Origin: Topomyia yanbarensis
Lineage: Eukaryota; Arthropoda; Insecta; Diptera; Culicidae
Length of the DNA: 64,000 nt
Direction: 5' to 3'
NCBI RefSeq assembly: GCF_030247195.1
Contig: NC_080670.1
Location: 40,347,524-40,411,523, forward strand
Of the stretch, positions 34,801-49,800 are shown in pieces; the stretch's first letter is position 1, and the number at the start of each line of letters is the position of its first letter. The notes under the pieces were generated by a model. That model was given only the letters and a program-made list of their open reading frames with translations, was not told where the DNA came from and made no database searches. A program made the position numbers and the translations under genes.

Positions 34801-37800
34801 CGATCAATAGGAAAAGAGAAGACGTATCCCCACCTGCACCAAGATTTGCTAAATTATCCAAAAAAATTTCGCGACTATACCCGTGTGAGCATCGAAATGT
34901 TTGATTACATTTTAAGCCATATTGAAGTTGTTCTCACTAAAGAGTGGACCAACGTTATTAAAACTCCCATAGAACCACGAGAGAAACTTATAATCACGCT
35001 AAGGTAATGCTAGACCTCTCCCTTCCCCGTCGTAGTATGTCTTCACGAACTGCAAAGTAATCACCCCTTAAAAAATAATGTTAAATTTGTAGAATACCAC
35101 AAATTAATTCTACAATTTCTACGATATATCGTGGCATATTAGCAAAATGTATAAGCTGTTTTTAGATTGAATTATTAAATTGTTTTATTTAAGAACCAAT
35201 ACAGTGCAATATTTCTAGGCTTCTGGCAACGGGTTTGTCGTTCAATGCACCATCCTACACGTTTCGTATTGGAAGATCTACGGCCGCTAAAATCATTAAG
35301 GAGTCTTGCATTATGGATAAAGCTTCAGCCAATTCATATGCCACAGCTAACCCAACATTTATTTATACAAAGAGCGTAAGATTACTGGACTTTGTGGAGC
35401 TTCCCTCATTGTTATGGCAGCATTGATGGAAAGCACATTCGAGTCCATTATCCGCCGCACTCTAGGACAATGTTCTACAACTACAAAAAGTTTTTTTTTG
35501 TAGTACTTGATGGAATCGGGAAAACTAGGCATTCCATCAGAAAGTAATCTCCCCGGAAACAAACATATCCATGATGAAGCTTACCCGTTGTTAAAACATG
35601 TTTTGCGACTATATGCTCAACGAGATATCACTGTTTCAGAAGAATATTTTAATTCTAGTCTTTCAAGAGCAAGGAAATCGATCGAGTGTGCTGTCGGGGC
35701 AATAAATGCTAAATGGAGACTGCTATGGAAACCAATTGAAAGGAACGGCCTAAGATACTACCAAAGCTTTCTGTATTTGTCGCAATGTTATCATTGATAG
35801 GGAAGGATGTATAGATGTTATTATGAAGAGTGAAGATTTCTTACAAAACGTTCAAAAGCCCACACATAATCCTGTCTGTTGCAGCACAATTCGAAGCCGA
35901 AGCTTCTTTAGGGGATTTCTTTACATGGGGTAGCGGGCTATCAAAGAAAGTTTTATATCAAGCAGTTCTAGCTTCCTTTGCTCAAGCTCTAAAAGATATT
36001 CTGCTTGAGCGTTCTTTTCATTATTCTTTTTATATCGTTGGGTGGGGAGCGAGACAGGAGCACTTGATGATCGCCCAGTGAAGGTATCAGCTACCTCCAT
36101 TGTTGACTTGGTAGGATTTCAAAAAATCCTTCCAATGCCTTGACGTCCTCAAATACCTCGCTGTTGGAAAATCGAGGCTTGAGATTGCCAATTGCTTGCC
36201 TGGACTACATTTGTTGCCGCAAAAAGTAGACTTTTGAAATGCGGTCAGCTAGAGCAAACGCTTTGGTCACCAGCATCCTCGGATCTGAACACCGGCAGCT
36301 TGCACAGTTCGCGCCAAAAGTGTCACGCAACTTTTTACACCTTTTCTGTGCAACATCGTCTGAAATTTAAAAATATATAGAGTTTAGAGCAAGTATAACA
36401 TTTGAGAAAATGTCGGTCACTCACAGTACCCATTAATAACAATTTAAAAATTGTGCATCGATTTTACTTACCAAGTATTCCCCATTAATCCAAAACATAT
36501 TTCCAACATTGGTTCACAAGAATCCGGTGCCGTTAATGGCGGGGTTGTTGGTCCCACAGTGCACACCTTTGGAAGATAGCTCCAATGCGTGCTTCGACAT
36601 CGACATAAACATCCTCTGTCACCAAAGTAAAAGCAAATTTTGAATTTGTCAGCATCTTTTCGCGCGAAAAACCTGTGCACGTACTGGTTGGTCGCGCGTC
36701 GCGCAAAAAATCGCTTAGCGCATCGCATCGCGTCGCTTCCACTCTGGCATGTACTGTATTATTTTGCAGGAAACAAATGAACGGAGCTCGGTCGCGCGTC
36801 GTCGTGCTATCTGTCAAAAATCGCTTCGAATCGCGTCGCGTCGCGAATCGCGTTCACTCTGGCATCCCCCTTAGGTGCGAGTGTGTGCAAATGCCAACGT
36901 TACCGAAAACCGATAGCGCTTATTGGCGATTCTACGTTGAAACCGCTCGCAGATAGCGCTGGAAGGAAAGTGTTGCTGATTTTATTCTGTTCTGTCATAG
37001 TGCATATATTTTCTGTAAACATTGGTAAAAAATGACTTTTAAAACCAAATTACCGATCAATTTGTTGATAATTGTTTATGAAAATGGAGGAAAATCATCA
37101 TTTTATCAGACGATGAGTAAACATCTTGCGAAAAGAGTGTAAAACATAGTGGTTTCTAATATTATTCGCAGAGCTATATGCGCGCTGTTTCGAAATGTAA
37201 TTTGTTGAGCACCGTAGCCGCCGCAACAGCATTTCCCGTTCGTCCTAAGTTAAGCTAAACCTTCATGAGTTGGTGTAAATTCATGAAACTCTCCAGATCA
37301 CGCGAGGAAAGAATATATCCGGCTAATAGGAAAGTGTCAGCTTTGTATCATGCACAGCCGATCCTTCTCTCCGATAGTCCGACAGTCTCGGTTTCGAGTT
37401 GGAACTTTATTTATGGAACGATTTTTTATAACCACAATAATACCCCGATTACATTTCGAAGAAATGTATGAGTGAAATAGTTGCAAATGGCTGTAATTTC
37501 AGAATAATTGCAAATAAAACTAAATTTCTTACTCGTTTCATTCATATTTTGGCAGTGGTAAGCTTTTTCCGAGAAGATAATGAAGATTTTGTTGTAATCT
37601 ACGACTCACTTACGGGTGAAAAAAGCAAACTGTATCACTTTGCCAGTTCATGAGCTGAATCATAGGTGTCGCATGACTAATTTTGGCTTTGCCGCAAATC
37701 GCCAATTGTATCGCCCGGAGACGACGTTGCTCGTATGGGATAACAGCAACAACTGATTTAAACGGACATGCGTTGCTTCTATTTATGACTTTTCGTGTTT

Positions 37801-40800
37801 CATTGAGCAACTAAGCTGCCCTCTCTTGACGGCTGTGTCTGAGAAATCTGCCTCACGAATGGTAATTTTTCCGTTTTTCGTGAATTTTTTAATTTTACCA
37901 ATTTCCAAAAGTCTACTTTTATTGGGGTGATATTAAATTATTACCAATATTTAAGTTAGGTGTTTCTGAATCGGTTGGTGTATGAATAATTAAAATCCAT
38001 CTACTAATATCGGAGTTATAAGCGTGCAAACCTTACATAGTTTCGTCACATGGGAGATAGTTTAGATTTTAGAATGACACCTAGCCCCAGATAGTGGAGT
38101 AAGACATTTTTAATGTCAAAAACAATAATGTGAACTTTTATGGCAAATGGAAAATCAACGACAGCTTCGGACTGCCAAGACATCATGAACCGGATCGACA
38201 GTCGGATTTGCGGGAAATCATCTGATTGTCATAGGGACACAGTGTGGTTGAGAATGCAATCCAAGCAATACTAACGGATCCTTTTTGATGTTTGAAGTAG
38301 GAATTCCGAGAATAGTTGAGCAGAATAGATAGAGATGGATAGAATGGATAGAAAAAAAAACAATAAAAGATATCAAAACATATTTTCATTGATTCTTCTA
38401 TTAATTTATGATTTTACAAATATGACTCCATTCCCTGTCCTGCGGCCCTATGGCAGTTGGTCGCAACTTAGGGCTTAGCCGTTAAAATTGAGAGATGTTG
38501 GCATATTCTACAACTCTCTGGTCGCCTTATTGATTAGTTCCTTTTCATTGTTCGAATAGATCTTTCGGTTCAGGCCGAAAGAAGGTCAAGAAATTTTCAA
38601 TTGATCGCAGCTGGGGCACGTTGAGGATTGGGCGAACGACTGGGATAATCAAACGCTCCAACTTCTCCAGCGACCGATTCGCCAAAATGTGCCTAGGTCA
38701 GGTCCGATCAGAACACAGCATCGTCGTTCAGATGGTGTTTCTTCATTAGGCTCGTAAATTTCGGTAAACACTTCCCCATTGATCGTAGGTTGCGACGAAA
38801 AGAAAACCGAATTCATCATTCCGTTCTCACTGATTATCAGCTGTAAGAAAGGGCCCTTCTTTGGGAACTTCGCATGGGGGATGTATTTTACTCTGCTGCT
38901 CACCTCCTTTCTGGTGAACGTGAAATAGCCGCCCCTGCCAGTGATTGCCGTGTGTGACGTACTTCTTCGCTCCGAAGTGGAACCGGCGGCAATCGCAAAT
39001 TATCGGAGGTAGTTGCTTCACTGCTTTCGCCGTGGCTGCCGTAAATGGGCTTATAGAGCTGTCAAAAATTATTTGTATATCTGACGTAACGAAGCTTAAT
39101 CCCTCTGGATAAAGACTCGACATGTCAATCGTTTGTTTACCATTTATCTGTCAGTGTCATTCCAATCGAGCACGAGACCTGTCAATGGCCCTCGTTCCAG
39201 AAGGATTCGAAGCGATTTTCTTCGGAATGAAGGCTTTTGACTAGTCTCGTGTTCGATTGGAATGACACTTACTGATAAATAATAAGAATAAGATAGATGG
39301 CGAGTCTTTATCCAGAGGGATTCAGCGTCTTTAATCTGACGTTTAAAATACGCACACTGAGATTTCGCATTTTTATACTACCGCCCCTTCCCTTAAGCCC
39401 AGAAGTGGTTTGTTTTCCTCCTAATTCAATTGTCCGAATGGCCTACTTGTGTTTATTCACCGGTGGATTCACTAGAAAAACTCTAGAAAGAGAACTGCGG
39501 AGACTCCATTTTGGGTCGATTGGATTCGCGTTTAGCTGTTAAAAAACGAATCCAATCGAACATTGCCTATCCTTATAGCATTGGACGTGTTGCCATACAA
39601 TGCCGGGGCATACGTTGCCAAAAATGCTGTTTTTTCTCCGCAGTTTTCTTACTATGAGTTTTTCTAGGATTCACCATCAGGTGTAGTTTCTGTACCACCC
39701 AGGGTCGTAGAGGAGAGCAGCCCTGATGCATTATACGTTAGTGTAATTCAGAAAACTATCAGAATTTTACGAAAACTGCTCTGAATACGAGGTTTAATAT
39801 GAATTAAAAAGAGACTTATTTTGTAGGAATTCTTCAGGGAGATATAATGATTTTTTGCATAGATTTGCTCCGCATTTCTTTTTTTTTTGAAGGACTCATC
39901 TTTTTGTTGCTTTAAGTGTAGATTTTGATCATGGAGTTCACCACGATTAAACCTTTTAAGGGTGAACGGTTCCAAGTCATAAATGAGAACGTTCGAAAGT
40001 TTGACCCAATATTACACATCTCTAGTGAAGCCGAAGGTTTGTTTATTCAAAAATGGAAATTTGTTGCAATAAATTTGTTTAGCTAGTCCTTGCAAAACAA
40101 AATCACATACATAACGAAAGTAGGTGGAAACATCCCTCCATAATATTGCAAGAGCCATTTGCGGGTGCAGATCGCATCAATTATGCAATTTAATTAAATA
40201 TATAGCTGCTTCTGTACCCGCACGGTGACCACAATTTCTAACGACTCAAGTGCTTCTACACGTCGCGACGGAGCAATATATTTAGACAGCTTGTCGTCTG
40301 TCGTCCCGTACCAAAAAAGCCTTTTCTTTGCGGATAGAATGTGAATCACGTATAGCTAGTTGGGTCCATGTGGGAAAAGTTTTTGCCATTTACGCTCATG
40401 ATAAATGCGATAGAGAGAAAGAACTAGTAATGGCTCTATTTTGAATCTTCTGATTGATATTTCGAAACCAGATAGTTTGTTTTAGTTTGAACTAGCGATT
40501 AAAGAAAAAAAAACATCCGGCGATCTCCCTGCTTTTAGTATGGCAGTATTTTAAACGTCACTCCACTTTTGAAAGCAACAGAATGTCAAAATTTCTTGTT
40601 AAATCGGTTTAGATGATCAGGCTACTGCTATCAACTTTTATGAAAAATTCATCAGCTCAGTCGACCTAATTAACGAATTCGAGGTGGTAGACCAACTAAC
40701 AAATTCCGATTGTATTGCACTCAAGACTACATCGAATTATTTCATAACGACCTTCTTCTGGATTTTGCGATTCTGTTTTTGATCTTTTATTCGTTATTTA

Positions 40801-43800
40801 TTGATAATCAAAAAATGATTTTTTTCTGGAAAATTCAAAATGTCGGATCTCGTCGGGTTCTGCGTGCGAAACATCGTCCTACTTTGTCAAGTGCAGGGAC
40901 TCTCGTAGTTAGCTGAAATAAGAAATGGATACAATTTATTAAAATAGATAAATTAGATAATTGCAATAATTTTTAAGCCAATTTTATAGACGTTAAGGTT
41001 GGAGAGATTCGGCAAAAATCAAAAACGAAAACAGCAGTTTTTTCCACATTGAGTGTTAGATTTTCATAAAAATCAATCAGCAGTACTGTAACAACATTTT
41101 ACGTAAGCTGATTGATTTTTATGGAGATCTAACACTCGATGTGGAAAAAACTGCTTTTTTCGTTTTCGATTTTTGCCGATTCTCTCTCCAACCTCAAAGA
41201 AAAAAAGTGAAATTTGTCTCATTTTTTACGGTAACCTCGTTATGAATACATTTTTCAGCCCAATGTTATGTATAGGTCAGACAAAAAAGTATATAGTACC
41301 AAACATTTTTTTGAATAAAGGAAATCAGATCAATAGAAAAAGACCTATTGTTGACGTTAGAAGAAAAAACATGGTTTCGAGAAAAAAATTTGAATTTTCG
41401 AAAAAAAATCATTTTCTAATTATCGATAAATAATGCATAAAAGATCAAAGCAGAAGTTCGTATGTCTTTTCATTTTTCCACAAAAAAATCTCAAATATTG
41501 CTTGACTTCCGCCCTATCCAGGGGAAGGTACCCTTAATGCATGTGAATTTCCCACACGATAGGCAATATGGCTGTCCTTCAATGAACTATCATAACAAAG
41601 AGTAACAGTATAGTAAACTCAAACCCGTTTCAAACTGTCAGCAAAATAGGCCGTAAATAGGGATCTACACTCTACCAATCGATTGTCATGTTGGGAGCTA
41701 ACCTCCCGTTATGCTTCCTACAACCAGAAAAAAACAGCGTTCGTGATATGACTCACAAAAAACAAGTCAGCTTTTCGCTATACACCTACAATCCCGCTTC
41801 ACACTTTAGCAATTAGTATTAACTCACTCGTATCAATCTTCACCCTGCACGAATGGAAACCAATTTTCACCGAGCACGTCTTTGGTAAAATTAGACTTTC
41901 CCGCTTTGTTACGGTTAGATTCCGAATAAATTTCTGACGACTTGATGAAATCTGTTCACCTGAAATCCTCCCTCATTGTATCCTCGTTCCAGATATACCG
42001 CAAAAGAGGTAATGGTCTGACAGAACCTTTGAACCGTTGAGCCGCATTGAGTTCCGAAACGACAAAAATAGACCACTAAATCTAATATCCATAATCATAT
42101 GCCATTACCACACATCCCCGCGATCAGGTGAGAAGTTCTAATTAGCTTTTTTCTTTATCCACACCACTGCCCCTATGTTCTCTGCCTATCAAAACACCCT
42201 GCGCCATTGCATCCAAAAAACAATGGCGCTGCCTACTGTCCCGCTGTTAGTCATCAGCCATGGAAACCATCGGAAATCACTGCAGCTCTGACGAGACAGT
42301 GCTCTCCATGATGTCGAGCTGTCTGCTTCTAGACGATCCAAGTAGCGGCTGTCGAAAAATTCCCCCCGTAGACTGTAGAAGAAAATCCTACCATAACTAC
42401 TCCCGTCTCGGAAAACAAAATAGTGATCCAAAGTAAAGAACCCTGTATACCTACCGTATTGTACCTTCTCTGTCTCACCCGCCAACAGGTTCGTAGATTA
42501 GCTGTTTTGCAATTCCCTCTCCTGCTGCTCAGAACCTATCTACTTCCCGCACACAAACACACATCCTCGGTCGAACGGAACACACGGCTTTGCTTGTCTT
42601 CTTCAACGATGTACTCAGCTCGAGTCCTAGCGAATACTGCTCTTATCCGGCTAACCCAATTAGAGCGACTCGTCTGATGCTGCTTGATCCGGCTGCTTAT
42701 CGATTTAGATGCAATCACAAATCAATTTGTATATAAATATATACATATAAACACAATCATTAAAAACATTTGTTTGGGTTTTTTCTGGGCGTTATGTGCA
42801 TCAGTAGAAAATTCAAGAAAGAGAAAAGCAGCATTTTTGGCAACGTATGCACCGACATTGTATGGCAACACGTCCATTGCTATAGGGATACGGGTAGTAG
42901 CTTGATTGGATTCATGTTTGACAACCAAATCCGAATTCAAACGATCGAAAATGAAAGTCTCCGCAGTTCTTTTTATAGCTTTTTTCTGTTTCTCGTCAAA
43001 TCAGAACTATACTAGGAACTAGGATAATAAGCCTGTTTTGGCTTAATCGATACTTTTGCGTCGTTGCTAAGATCCAGTATAATAAAAATGAAAATTGTGA
43101 TACATTCGTATTTAGTGCAACAAATCAACTGCCCAAATTTCCTCCCTACCATTTGAAGATGAAAAGGAAAAGGTGGGAACATTTGTCACTTTTGAGTACA
43201 TTAGATTTATACTTGTAAAACTAAACATGGCTCACTTATGTGACCCAATCGGCTCAACTTTTAAGACAAAAAACAGGTTGCACCAAAGTCCCAGAACCAG
43301 AGTTAAAAATTATCGAAGCTCTTTTTTGACGGCTGAAAAAGAACCTGATGCGACTCGAAGTGAATAGAAAAAATATTCATTCAAATATCAATGTTATTCA
43401 TTCAGTTGAATATCGTACAGTATATTCATTTCACTAATTATATAGGAAAATGTTTTCAAATGCCGGTAAAGCATATGAAACAACAATCATCATCGCTTAC
43501 ATTGTGCCAGGGCCTACTTTGATGCGTTTGATTCATTGCTGCACGGCCGCTTCGTGTAATAATCGGTGACGAATGAAAATCTGCATGGATGAATGGGCGG
43601 TTTGTTCGTTTGACGTTTTCAGCTGCGTCACTGAATATTGAAAATGAATGCGGCTAAATATGATCAATTTTCATTCATTGAATGCGAATATTTTTAACTC
43701 TGCCCATAACATAGTCTTCAATAGTGCAATCAATTGAGTTACCACTTCTTTCGACAGTCCCTCAATGATTCGTCGTCGATGCTCTGTAAACAACTGCTGG

Positions 43801-46800
43801 TCCCGAACGAGGCGATCTGTTGCTCACAGATCGAAGTCCCGCTTGACATTCCGGCCGACTCGCGGTTCAATTTCACCCACAAAACAAACATCGTTGCTTC
43901 CACTTGCTTCGACAACATTTGCCCTCGAGTTTTTTCCTTTTATCAACCCAGTCGACGAGCTTATGGCCTTCCTTTTAACAGCCTAAACTTTTTTCACATA
44001 CCTATTGTTTTGAGCTTGCAAAAGCTGTACCATAACCTTTTTTCTGCAATCAACTCACCACCTACTGTAAGTAGGGGTTTGCCCACTGCTCGGGTCCTTG
44101 TTTGCCCGGCGGACCCTTCTTTTCAGGGCGGCCGAGGTGTTTTTATCAGAATTTTGGATTTTCGTATGTAAACAAACAAAAAAGTAACCAAACAAATAAA
44201 TTACTTTTACCGTGTATTCTTCCTCAACTCTTCACTGCTGGTCGTTAGTTGCTCCGGCAGCGGTCCTAAACAATTAGCCAGGGAGGTGATCTTTGCTCCT
44301 TTGTTGGAACCTCCCTAGCGACGGTGGTGACGAATCACCAGATTCTTTACTTGCCGCAAAGAATCCCGTAAGACACCGCAGTGTTCTTTCCAGGCAAGGC
44401 CGTTGCCCTACCTGCTTCCCTCTCCCTTGCTATTAGCTGTAGAAGAGAGTAGCGCTCGTTCGGCTTATCCTCTACAGTGAGAAGGGCGGGTGCTTAGGAT
44501 CCTGTGCGATTAGCCAGGGAAGCGAAAACTCCTTTACAATTAGCTTCCCCCGACGGCAATCCTGCACCACTAAAACGTTTAACCGAACCACTGGCCGGCA
44601 CTTTCGACGGGAATTCCTTTCGTCAGACACACGTAACTTCACTCACAAGCTATTGTGGTGGTAAACTTTTCCGAAATAGTCGACATCTGTCTTCAATCGT
44701 GATCCGTCACTTTCTAGCCAAAACTGAATGGCCGCCTTTCTCACGACCAAAACAAATCGTTCAACACCAAAAAACCGCACCTCCGCGTAGCTGTCATCGT
44801 TATGGTACAGCATAATGAGAACACTTCTCGAGGAAGAGGAGAGCGGTAACCTCACTAAATCCTATGCTAATTATACAGAAATGTGAAGCAAAAATTACTA
44901 CACCTATCTGCACAAACAAAACTTCACAAACGCGAAAATGAACGAAAATTTACAACTAAATGTGAACAGTACATAACAGCTGCGAGCATAATGTCGCCAA
45001 AACAAATACACTCTACGGAGTGTTAAGTTAAAATTAGGTATATTTCAGCTCAGTGCTAAATTGTTACCCTGACAGGTTACCCTGCTGCGCTCCTTCTGAT
45101 TTCGTCGTCCAATAGCCGGCACTTTACGAACTCAATGTTTAGGTTCTCTCCTGATATTGTTTCCGGTCTGTCACAACGGTAGAGTACGACTGTCCCGAAG
45201 TCAACAACAAATGGCAAATGACCTCCATTTCAGCATCATAATAGTCCCGGACGAGGCGATCAAATCAAGGGGTGAGTCGCTTAGCACAAATCGAATTGTG
45301 CTCACAAACAGCGTGGTAGCTTGTGCCAAAATGTGACATGGTGAACAAAAGCAATGGTTGCTATGATTATTCAATTACACTTTGTTGACAGTTTTTATGT
45401 TGTGCCTCATTGTGCCACATATTGTGGTAACGAGTAAAATGATCGTCGTGTATTACTGTGAATCGTAATCTTATATCGTGTTATCGTAGGTGATACAGTG
45501 TGTATGGCACATTGTTCTAAGCGACTTACCCCTTGGATCAAGTCGTAAAAAATGCAACATTGCACGCGCATTCGACTAGCATTATTTCGCTTTTCAATTA
45601 TCCGCTGTGTCCCAAATCTCTATCGGAGTCCTTTTCTCCTGAACGTGCTCCAGCTGTGAGTCAAGGATCCGGGCGATTATCATTGACTTACATTTCCGGT
45701 CCTGCTTCTTTCACTTTTTCAGCTTCTTCTCCTAGTTTGAAAGCCGGCGCATAAACCTCCTACAACTTCAGATCGTTTAAATTATCAAATTTCGCTTCCA
45801 GGAAAACCAATAGATCGTGCTCCTCCAAAAGCACCCTCATCCGGAATATCCAAGCGGTGTAATTTGAACCATTGAAGTGAGCAAGACGGATTGCTCCCTG
45901 CCTTCTTCAGGCATCTTCCGAAAAACTTTATAATTCCAGTTCCATTATTTCCTACTATAACGTTCCTGGACCCATAAGCTAAAGAGGTTTTAGTTTCGCA
46001 TAAACTTGAAAAGTCAATTAAAAAAGACACAAAGATTTAATGTAAAGCACTTGTTAATACAGTTTGTTATTGTTTCTATAGGAACACGATTCTATTCCAG
46101 AGATGCCAGATACTTTTTTCAAATGTCTGCAATAATAATAATAATAAGTCTGGGAAGAACAAAAAATGTCAGGCAAACTATTCTTAACCAAAAATGACTT
46201 ATTGATGATGTGTTAAAATTAAATGAAAATAGTGCATTTATAGCCCAAGATAAGTAGAGAGAAATAGCTTATTGAAGAAAAACCTAAAGTAGATCTGAAA
46301 CTAGTGTATTTTAAAAAAATTTGTAAATATCTGCAACCGAACTAAAAAATCTCTAAATATCTGCAACCAAACATAAAAATCTGCAAATGTCTGCGTCATC
46401 GAAAAAATATGCAGCTAAAATTAAAAGTCTGCGAATTTGCAGACATGTCTGCAAATCTGGCATCTCTGTTCTATTCATTCAGCACGCAGAGGAATCAAGC
46501 CTTTTTGAATCATCAAAACGTTTAGTTGAATCTCAAACGTGGCGAATGACTGTTTCAAACTGAAATGGCGTTTTTTGAAAGCATGTATTTGGTTTAGTTC
46601 AACAAATATTTCTATATTCATTTTAAATAGAAACATTGTTGTATCAAAATAAAATTTGTTAGATCTGACTGATCCCATTGTTAAAAACCAACAGAATCTT
46701 TGTTTAATTTTAACTAAATTTGAGTTCTCTCCTTTGGTTAATACAAAAGATTAAACAAATTTTGTTTTTTGTTTCTTCGAACTTGTTTGTTCGGCTAAAC

Positions 46801-49800
46801 TTATCATGGTTTTGTTGTTTCAAACGAAATATTTGTTGAAATTATTGAAAAGCCAACACTTGAATTTGTTCGTAATTTTAGGCAACAGCATTGATTGAAT
46901 CAAACCTGAATCTTGTTTATCACTATATCAAACGGGAAAATTGTTATTTAAACCAACATGTTTATTTTTACTATTTTTTTTCTGCGTGAGTACACAGTGA
47001 AATCGGTATCACAGTAGAGGCTGTGCACACGGGTGCAGGAAAGCTGCCGTGGTTGCCATTCTAACGATTCAAAATGAAATCTGCAGTTCTAAGAGTGTTT
47101 CTTGGTGAAACTATTTCACATTTAAATATTTAGGATGAAATGCTGCCCTTCAACATTAAAAATGTAAATGAGAAAGTCCCAAATGAAAAATGCTCCATCA
47201 CATCAGATGCCATTGGAAAAATTTCAAAACTGTTTGAAGGATATCTCTTCCTCGCAACCAAAAAACAACAAGCCATGAATACCTAGGTTGTTTTTCTTCT
47301 TCTTCCAATTCTGTTTATTTTCCGTTGGCTTATTTCCGCTACAAGGGCAAACACCGACGCCAGAGAGGTGACACTCCCACTATTGGACCGGGCACCAACG
47401 GCTTTACTTCCCTTCCGAAGGAAGGCGTGACCTCAGATTTTTCTCACCTCTGAAAAATCTCAACGACCTCGACTGGGATTGAACCCAGACCAACTGGGGT
47501 TGTTTTTCAAACGATGCGATATTGTGCTTTTCACCGGAGATTAGCATGCGACGGAATCAATTCAAAATAGCGAAAGAATTGAAAATATACCCTGTTAGCC
47601 CCATCCGCCCAGTTTAGAACAAACGTCTAGCAATATATAGACCCTGTTGGTCAGGTATCGGACGGTCATGAATTGACAGTTCATGGATTTATTCACCCCT
47701 TCACTACCTGTTCAGCGAAAATCGGAAATTATTTGTTACTATTTTTTGGTACCTCTTTAATGAATTGTTTAGTGTGCCTTTTTGATTCCTAACTCGATTC
47801 CTTTGCATCCTCCTAAGTTTTTGCTTGGTTCAAGACCAATAGTCGATCGAACACTTCATATAAAACTCAATTCAAATTACATTTTTGTAGCCTTGCGGAA
47901 TTGAAAAGGTTAAATCTTAAAAATGGCGGTTTCGCAATCTTGTCGCTATCTTGTTTTTTGCTATTTTGCTAATTTCCAGTGATAACCACAATATTGATGA
48001 GGCATTTTTCAAACAGTCAATAGAGTCGACACGTGAAACCATGCCTACTCTGCAAATGGTTTCCTGTCACGAGTCTACCACAATATTGCTATTGTTTTCA
48101 CTGGATCTGTCCGAGGGCGTCTGGAGATAATTATCATATCTGCAAAGGTTATTCAGTCCTTTTAATACTTAATGATGAGTAAAGTGTTATTTAACGAGTT
48201 TTTTTACCCAACACTGTGCGAATATTATCTATGCTAATGCTATTTACCTTTCTAGTAAGAGAGCTTTTCATCGCTGCTATCCATTAATGTAGATGCACAG
48301 TTGGTTTCATTCACCAATTATTCTCAATTTGCAAACGAGTAGAGCTTTAGTTACTATATCTTGCATATATGAAGAGGCTGCAGCCATTCTTTTGAATTTG
48401 TCGCTTCTTATTTTTGTTACAATTACGTAAATAATTACATTATTTAGCACATTTCTCGATGAATCTGTGATAAGGGGTAATTATATACTTTGAAAGGAAA
48501 TTTCGAATAAACGCAGCGGTATACCAAATACAAATTAAATACGCCAAGGTCCCATACAAAAGCGTTATCATTTCTTGGTTCACCAAGGAGGCGAATTAAA
48601 CTACCCAATTCGTCTGAATCGGCTTGTCAAGCCAAAGTGGTCGAAAAAAAATAAAACTGGCATCGCTAGCTGATCGAAGTATGCCTTTTTGTTTTTGGTC
48701 ATTTTCAGATTGTTTTTGTCGCTAATGAAAAATAATTTGTCTAGTCGGGTGATGAAATTTTTTAAGCAGTCTTATAAACAACACAAAGGTGCATGCTGCT
48801 CTCCACCGATCCACAAGATAGCTCATTAACATCAAGTGTTTTGGAAAGGTAACCATGTTATATAGCCTAGTATCATTAACGCGTTGCATTATTGTTCACT
48901 AGAAAATCGTCAATTTCTTCGAATCACATGCCGATCGAATCCACCGGTCGGCGACAGAGCACGACACCTAGGGTCCTGTTAATCAAGCGTCCACTAGTGG
49001 TTATATGGATTTTGAATCCATACATACATGCTGCTTTGGAATTACCGGCTTCGTATACACCATGTCGTCATGAAAATGCGTCAACTCACCAGCAGACGCC
49101 TTATTTTTTAATTTTAGGAGACCGCCTGAGCCGATTTCACTTAGAACATTGTGTAGAAAAGCCTTTTCTGCTTAAATTGACGATCCGCCGTAATACAGAA
49201 TACATACTGGTCGAAACAGATACAGGACAAGTCCGTTTGAAGCCTTAGGTTCGTTAAAAGAATTTCAAGGAAAGCTAGACGGGTCGTGCCTGTAACCCGG
49301 ACTTGCTACGTTTGACGCGCAGGTTCCCGTAGGAATGCATTTACCAACAGAATAAGCTAATGATAAAGTAAGCTAATAAATTACAATTACAACAGAACGG
49401 ATTTGTCCCGGCTCTGTTCCGATCGAATTATTTACTATTTGGTGCGTTTCGCTCTAGTATTATGGCGTAGTGATGCCGAGAGGTATGGGAATATCGATGA
49501 TGTACAGCCTTTTTATATAATACGGCGGACTACTATTTCGAACGAATGTTTCGTACATGTGGAATAACGACAGCTAATACAACCAGGAATCGGATTTGAT
49601 CGAACAACATCCGTAGAAGAAATAGATTTCTCGTCATACAGAATACTTTGAGCTTGTAGGAAAAAAGCTCAACGAATTCAATCGCAATGTCATAATGAAA
49701 TGGGCTTTTTGCCTTTCTTTATTATTTAAATCTGATCAGTTACAACATTAGAAAAACACTACTAGTTCAAAATTTACTATACGATTCCTGCATTAGAAAT

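Larger units (their letters stand above)
34536..36870. mobile_element. PIF/Harbinger DNA transposon
   Basis: Starts GGGTGAAGCCAGAGTGGGCG and ends GCGTTCACTCTGGCATCCCC, inverted ends extended by CGATGCGA/TCGCGTCGCG repeats for about 60 bp. TTA flanks both sides (34533-34535, 36871-36873), the usual 3-bp target duplication. It holds both genes of an autonomous PIF/Harbinger element: transposase (+) and a MADF/Myb-like protein (-). Both are damaged, so the copy is not autonomous. Confidence 0.85.

Noticed and set aside
44230..44830. LTR of a Gypsy or Bel element
   Set aside because: No matching second LTR, primer-binding site or pol motif was found in the window.
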